Shown in pieces: positions 57,684 to 64,000 of a stretch of DNA of 64,000 bases. The stretch's first letter is position 1; each line of letters begins with the position of its first letter. The notes beneath the pieces are model-generated. The model was not told the DNA's origin and did no database searches. It saw only the letters and a list, made by a program, of their open reading frames with translations. Both the position numbers and the translations under genes were made by a program. This stretch comes from Anas platyrhynchos (taxonomy: Eukaryota; Chordata; Aves; Anseriformes; Anatidae), in NCBI RefSeq assembly GCF_047663525.1, contig NC_092591.1, forward strand, positions 49,019,501 through 49,083,500. The letters are read 5' to 3'.

Positions 57684-60600
57684 GTTTGTATACCATCCCC
57701 ATTCTGTTGCTTAGTTCAGGTTCTGTGTTTTTTATCCCAGAATCTTTCTCTCAGACCATGGACAGAATTGCAGTGATCCTTGCAAAAATTCTTGTGTGTT
57801 TTTCCTGCAAGTCCTTCAAGTGACAGATACACAGTTTTGCCTCTTCTTTACCTTTGGACTGGCAAAATAATAGAAACCACTGTGGAGTTTTTGAGAAAAT
57901 GTCCATGCCTCAAGCTGCCCTGACTGGAAAGGAGACTGAAGGGTCAAGACAGGGTCTCTGCCCCAGGAGGTGGAAAAGTGGTGCTTGTGTGGTCCTTCTG
58001 GCTGGCAGCTGGCTTTGCTGGGGGAGGAACTTGAGGGACCTCATTTTTACCCCTGTTTTCATCAGAATTTCCAATACTCCTTTTGAGACATGCTTGGAAT
58101 TGCAGGACTTCTCATCAGGAGGACATCCAAAGCCAAACAGCTTTGTTACTCAGTTACTTCCAGTTCCTCAGTTCCAGTTTATAGCATGTTGGGGTCTGTC
58201 TGATGGCTTGGGGATTGTGAGGAAGCTGAAGAAATATTAGCATACAGAGCTATATAGGCTTAGAAATTGAACCTTCACAGAATCCTACACAAAGCTGATA
58301 CTCTGTTGTGACCATTGCCTAGCTCCTCATTGTTACTGCCTTAACTTATAATTTATTCAAATGGTAACCACTGGAGCTGTAATGAGTTTTGCTGTAGGTT
58401 GAATATGTTTGGAAAAATCCAGACAAAATGCTTGAGCTGTTTTCTAGACTGATGTCACTGTTTGTTCATGGAAAAAAAAAGAAGTCTTTATTTTCTTGGA
58501 GAAAGGGAATGTGATTTACAAAACTGCTGAGCGCTAAAATCTGAAATGGAAGTGAATGGGAGTGTGCTTTCAGTACTTTACATAGCTGTACAATGCTAAG
58601 TGATATAAATACATGGTTCTTAGGCATCTCAGAATGGATACTGTGAATTATTAAACACCTTTACCTTGGTCTTTTTAGGATTCCCTATTAAAATAGGGAT
58701 AGTAAGTTATTACCTTCTCACTTTGCTAGGGCAGCATAAAGATAAATGTTTTGGTGCTAATACTGTAATATTAGTGCTAATGCATTAATATAATGCAATA
58801 CACTAATGTACATGTATTAAATGTTTATATACATTATAAATAAATGTGTTACTATAATACCTCAAATACCATGAGGATGAACACTATAAGAAAACTCATG
58901 AGGAAATGAATACAAGTTTTCAGAGCAAGTTTGATTCATGTGCAGCAAATACAGCTCAGGGCCACTCCCTGAATATATAATATTGGTTAGCTTCGCTTCG
59001 AAGGAATACCATTTTGTCTGTGTCTTAAGTACAGTACTGCTTAACTTGTTACAGTGTTAATAATGTTCTTCTAATTCTGTTTCTTGTGTATGGTTTCTAT
59101 TTATTTATTAAACGTGAAGTGCAGGCAGGTGTCTCAGCATTGGGTATCCTGTGGCTAAGCACAGGACTGAAACCTTTAGCTCCCCAGAACTGAGAATAGC
59201 TGCTGGGCCTAATGTGGGACTCACAGAAAATGTGTCTTTTCAGAAGGGTGAACACAGACTGGAATAGCCCTTATTAGCTGCTGGCAAACCCCTGTGAACC
59301 TCGGAAATGGAGAATGCTCAATACACAAGAAAGCTGCAGGAAATGCAGGTCCACATTGTGTATCCAAAATTTCATTGCAAAGCAAATGACTCATGATTGA
59401 AATTTTCAATTTATCCAAATGGTTAAGATAGGATTTGGAAAACTATGAAGAAAAAATTACAAGGTCTTGCAAGCCTAAGTAATGGGCAACCTTAGCAAAA
59501 GGTGGTTCTTGCCTATAATATCTAACACTGTTGGAAAATAACATCTGTCTTGCTTCTTGTGGATTCTCTAATGATGTTTTACAGAAAGTGTATTATTTTA
59601 CAGATAACTTTATGAATCATTTCTGATTTTGCTACAACAGAATGAAGACAGGAACATCATACACTGAATTCTCTGATTGCTTGACATGTCTAACCTACAA
59701 TATCAGCTTCTTACACTCTCCTTTTGATACTCTACTGGAATTTAACAAATGAAGCAGAGATTAATATTAATGGAAAAGTAGAAATTATCATACATTTGTT
59801 CTCTGTTTTCATCAGGTGTCAGACACTGCAGGAACAGACGCCAATTTAAGAATCTAGACAGATTTAGATAATTTCCTCAATGCTTGATGGTTATAATTAA
59901 ATTAATTCTGGGAATCTGCACTGACACTTTTGCCATACTGTGAACATGGCCTCCTAGCTCCTAATTACAGAGATTTTCATGTTTCCTCTGCCACCTAGAA
60001 TTGTGTGGGGACCAAAATCATGCTAATTTTGTGGCCGTAGTGCTGCAGAAGGATACACAGAGGGAAAGGTCTGCCTGTCTCCGAAAGCCACCCGTAATCC
60101 TCTCTGTGCTGAACCACATGTAAGTGTCAATAAGCATAATCGGGAGCATGGGGGCAGCATAGCTGGCCAGGCAGGGCAGTAAATTTAAGGAGCCACCACC
60201 CTGTGTGGCACCCTGCCTTTGAAAATAGCACACTACTAAATAATGCATACTGGTATGCCGGCCAAGTTAGCCTCACCTTGCCCAGACCTGTTGGTACAAT
60301 GTGCTTTTTTGTCTGTCTGGAAGTATTCTGGGCCTTAGCAACCAGAGCTGTCTCTGCCCTTGGGAGCTGAGACAGAAAAGGCTTGCAGCCACACAAACAG
60401 AAAGTGACACACCAGTATAAGTACCACATTTGAACTAAATTTCTGACACTTTTGCTGGTGTCCTTCTCAGCAGTAGGAAAAGTCCAATGTCCCTAGCAAT
60501 GTTGAGATCCTGAGGTCACAGCTTTCTGTGGTGCTTCTGCAGCATATGGATGAGATGTATTTCAGTGTGACTCTTTCATCTCCCACATTTCGCTCAGTGA

Positions 60601-62668
60601 AGTGACGTTAGAGGTGGGTTCCTTGTTAAAGACGTCCTTCCAGGGAAGGGAAGAGCTCTTTATTGCTTTCTCATTCTTTGCTCAGTTCTTAGCTTTTTCC
60701 TGTTCTCCTGTTCTGGATTGATCATTCATGCTGATATGATGATAAGACGTTATTTTGATGATGAAAGCTTTAGTCTAAATACTCACCCAAGTGATGAACT
60801 GGTATGCAAATACTCAGACTCGGTGACATGAATGTGTAGAGAAATCTTGCAGATAGTTGACCTACTTGTGAAAACTGAACAGTTGCGTAGCAATTTTCAA
60901 TGACATCCTTAGCCCTTGGTGTGATATTGCTCTCCAAGATGGAAATTTACAGCCTCTTTCTGCCACAAGGACAACTTTGATAAGTGAGAGTCAAGGTGAG
61001 CAGCCATGGAACTTGACTATATCCCAGCTGAAAAACAATGGGATTTTCTCAAACCACGCGTACTCATGCACACCTGATCTGTGTGAACAAAAACAACTTG
61101 TGTTTTAGTATCATTGGTGTTAGTGTGGATGATAGGAACAAAGGTGACATTCCTTGGGCCTGAGATCCACAATTTATCTTGAAATCAGGTTCAGCATAAA
61201 TAACGTGTGTAATGTTTCCTCTAAACTGACAATGGATCCTGATTAATGATTAATAGTATCTCTAGATGTTGAAGGACAATTCATTCCCTGTGCTTGGTAA
61301 ACCTAGCTCTGAGAGTACATCTGTCGGGAAGGAGATTTATGATGAGCCCTGGAACCAAAAGTGAACAGAGACTGGAAAATTAATTTCACATAGAACTCTG
61401 AAAAATCACAGAATAAAAACGCTCAGCAATTCTTGTGCTTTATACATACAAATTAATGAAACCCTAGAAGTTTCCTATGTTGCTACCTGACGATAGATGA
61501 CGGTTCATATTTTCATTTAGGCACCTCATTTCCTGCTCAGGTTCCTGGTTGCAATCTGGAGAAGTAACTTGCACATAGTCAAGGACAGATTTGGGCTCGC
61601 AATTCTAGGAACTGTCCATAAAGCACAGATATTACATGAGGAAACAGTGCTTCCGTGCTTTTCACCCAACTCAAGAGTTGAACTGATGACTGGATAGTGA
61701 AAGGCCTCTAATCCAACACCCAGCCTGTGGCTCGGAAGAGCAAACAAATATTTTGCCTGACTTCCATGTGCTGTGGAGTAGATGCCGTAAGAAAGGTTTT
61801 AGCTCTCCCCCGCTGGTCCTAATTCCCATCAGAATTAAGAAGTTTAAAAGCAGAGAAGTGTAAAGCTAAACACTGATCTGCTGATTTTCTACCTTGTTAA
61901 TCTTCCTGTAGCTGTTCTTTCATACTCATCCCTGTGTACACCTACACTGAAGATTTTTTCCCCATTTTCTTTTACATTCTCTTAGATATCCAGAGAAGCT
62001 GGAAGACCTAGAGACTCCCCCTTGTGCAAACTCATTAATTTCACATATCTTGAGGTATAAAAAGAAAGAATCAAGCCCGTGATATTGGCTCATCCAGTCC
62101 ACCTCTCTGGCAGCACAGGGCTATTACTTACCATGCATCTTCTCATGTTATTTTCAGACTAATTTTAATTTAGGACATTCCTGCTCTTCACTTCTCCTCA
62201 TTCTAATTATAATCTCCCTATCTACCTGAAATAACCTCCATTAAAAAAAAAAAAAAAGGGATGGTCTTAAAAAAACAACTACAAAGAAATCAATCCCTCA
62301 TCCATTACCAGGTTTCTCTTTTGTTCTGGAGCCACACGTGTAACCCGGTTAGACCTGTTCTCTTTGAATACTGAGGACTGAGCTGGCCTTATGCAAATGC
62401 TCCCAACCTCGTCTTCGTTGTTGTCGTTGCAGACCCAATCAAATGAACAGGAAGTGACCTAAGGAATTCCCCTATTGGCTGCCTGAGTGTTCAGCAAAAT
62501 GTTTTAAAATTAATATCACATCCATTTATCTTCACTCCTGGGAGTCTTTAGGAGAGATAACCTAGTACCTGTGTTTACCCAACCTACTGTTCTTTAGACA
62601 GTCTTCCCATTGCCTCAGTTAAGGATTTCCACTCCAGAATCTGCAGCTAAATGAGGTAAGGTGTTTGG

Positions 62669-62695
62669 GTTATTATTATTATTATTTTTTTTTAA
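62669..62695 (+). repeat. (TTA)n with T run
   Basis: About six TTA units followed by a T run; a short A run follows at about 62724. Confidence 0.85.
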
Positions 62696-63183
62696 TATAC
62701 TTCCTTTAAATTAACACCCATGAAAAAAAAAAAAAAGAAAAGAGAGAAGTGTCTACTGGACTCATGCCCACCCTACCGAGCCCCTCCCTTCCCACTTTGG
62801 AACAGCAGCTAAACTAATTTGATCAAAACGCCTTTTAAACGTTACAATAAAGACTTCAGTTTTCCTATTTTGAACTTATATCTTACTTATGTTTAAATAA
62901 GCCTGTCGTGTTTATGTTTGATTGGGGCCAGACCTGCTGCCTTTACTCACCCAGAATGTCAATGACCTCAAATTGAGCCAGTGGCTTCATCAGAATTACT
63001 CAAAGTCTCTGATGTAGCTGGCAATATTCTGGGTCCCAAATCTGCTGCTTTTGTCCCCAGAGAAGTCATCTAATCAGTAAGGTGGGGGGTGAGAGAGTGG
63101 AGTGGACCTTCTTGATACCCCTGAGAGTGCTGGTGGCACAGAACAGGGAGACACTTTACAAGGATGGTGTTTCTGTTGCTTTT

Positions 63184-63215
63184 AGTGATGAGGATGGTGA
63201 TGATGATGGTGATTG
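63184..63215 (+). repeat. (GAT)n-like microsatellite
   Basis: Imperfect GATGAG/GATGGT/GATGAT units. Confidence 0.75.
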
Positions 63216-64000
63216 TACTGATAGCGAAAAATCCTAAAGGAAATTTATAATTTGGCCCAATTTAACCTCAAGTCAATTTCGTGGCAGCTCAGTGGCAAGT
63301 GGGGTTCTGTTGCTCTTAGTCCCTTCTAAGTGTAAGCACCCCAGAGAAGCCGGCTGAAGCACTGAGTAGGTAAATACAGTGTGAGCAGAGGCCTGCAGTG
63401 TCTTTGCTTGTTTAATTTGTTTCTCTTCCAATGGTAATTTTATTTGAATAGAACCAGAATTGGCCCCTTGAGGTATAGACACAGCAAGAAAGAGACTTCT
63501 CAAATTCTGTTTAATGGTAGAAGTGCATGTAAAGAAAAAGTTGCTCAAAATCTACACTGATTGTGTAAAACATATGTGATGGGCTTAGTGATAAACATTT
63601 GTTTTTCACCACATGAGAGATTTAAGGCAAATGCTCTTGTATGTATGTAGTTACAGAGTTATTGAATTTTATTAGTAATGAGATTTTAGATTACTTCATC
63701 TAAACGTATAAAACGTCACCTTTGTTTTTAAGGTATATCCGACTATCATTTTTCATATTCTTTTTGAAATGAAATCACTTAATGATAGAAATGAACACTG
63801 AGGTAAAAGTTTCACTTAATGATTTTATTTGTACCTGTGTCGCATGGAACTGTGTTAAACATACCCTCTTATAGCAGTATTTCCTGTAATTTGTGAAAAC
63901 TTGAGTGGAGTAATAAAAAAATGCACTCCTTTAAGTTCTGTTTTGATAGCAAATTTGTGGGTAGCAATTTAAGTAGTTTGCTGTCATTTATTTTGCACTG

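Larger units (their letters stand above)
49001..64000. other. Upstream intergenic region, third part; no exon recognised
   Basis: In mammals EHF is the next gene beyond ELF5 on this side. Its PNT and ETS exons were looked for and not seen. Contents: a steroid-receptor-type palindrome at 49606-49618, a CR1 tail at about 52685-52760, microsatellites near 54450, 55910, 57660, 62670 and 63190, and an AT-rich palindromic patch at 58750-58860. Confidence 0.5.

Noticed and set aside
26007..64000. EHF exons, expected by mammalian synteny
   Set aside because: No PNT or ETS-like coding segment other than those of ELF5 was seen.

Overview
The window looks like avian nuclear DNA (bird; a crocodilian or turtle is a weaker alternative). 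It is AT-rich and intron-rich, with CR1 LINE fragments, one very young endogenous retrovirus, and one vertebrate gene recognised exon by exon: the epithelial ETS-family transcription factor ELF5. There are no rRNA, tRNA or CRISPR features that I could find.

Layout. 1-3173: no gene seen, one A31 run. 3174-4315: a 5'-truncated, decayed CR1 LINE on the minus strand, carrying the C-terminal part of its reverse transcriptase. 4321-11275: a complete 6,955-bp LTR retrovirus/retrotransposon on the minus strand. It has two 701-bp LTRs that appear identical over their full length, a 5-bp target duplication (gaata), an 18-nt primer-binding site for tRNA-Lys, an intact gag frame, an intact protease-RT-RNase H-integrase frame, a polypurine tract and no env. 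Gag and pol share one reading frame, separated by a single UAG codon, so a stop-readthrough strategy is suggested. 11281-15033: gap and probable ELF5 3' UTR. 15034-26006: six ELF5 coding exons on the minus strand. They sum to 771 nt (256 codons plus stop), and every intron has GT-AG ends with matching phases. 26007-64000: about 38 kb upstream of ELF5 with no recognisable exon, only microsatellites, one CR1 tail and short palindromes.

How it fits together. ELF5 encodes an N-terminal PNT (Pointed) domain, a short linker made of two small phase-1 exons, and a C-terminal ETS DNA-binding domain. In mammals its neighbours are CAT on the 3' side and EHF on the 5' side; I looked for exons of both and found none here. 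The retrovirus lies 3.76 kb beyond the ELF5 stop codon in the same orientation. With identical LTRs, intact catalytic motifs and a perfect target duplication, it is a very recent insertion, probably still polymorphic in the population, and is the most interesting object in the window.
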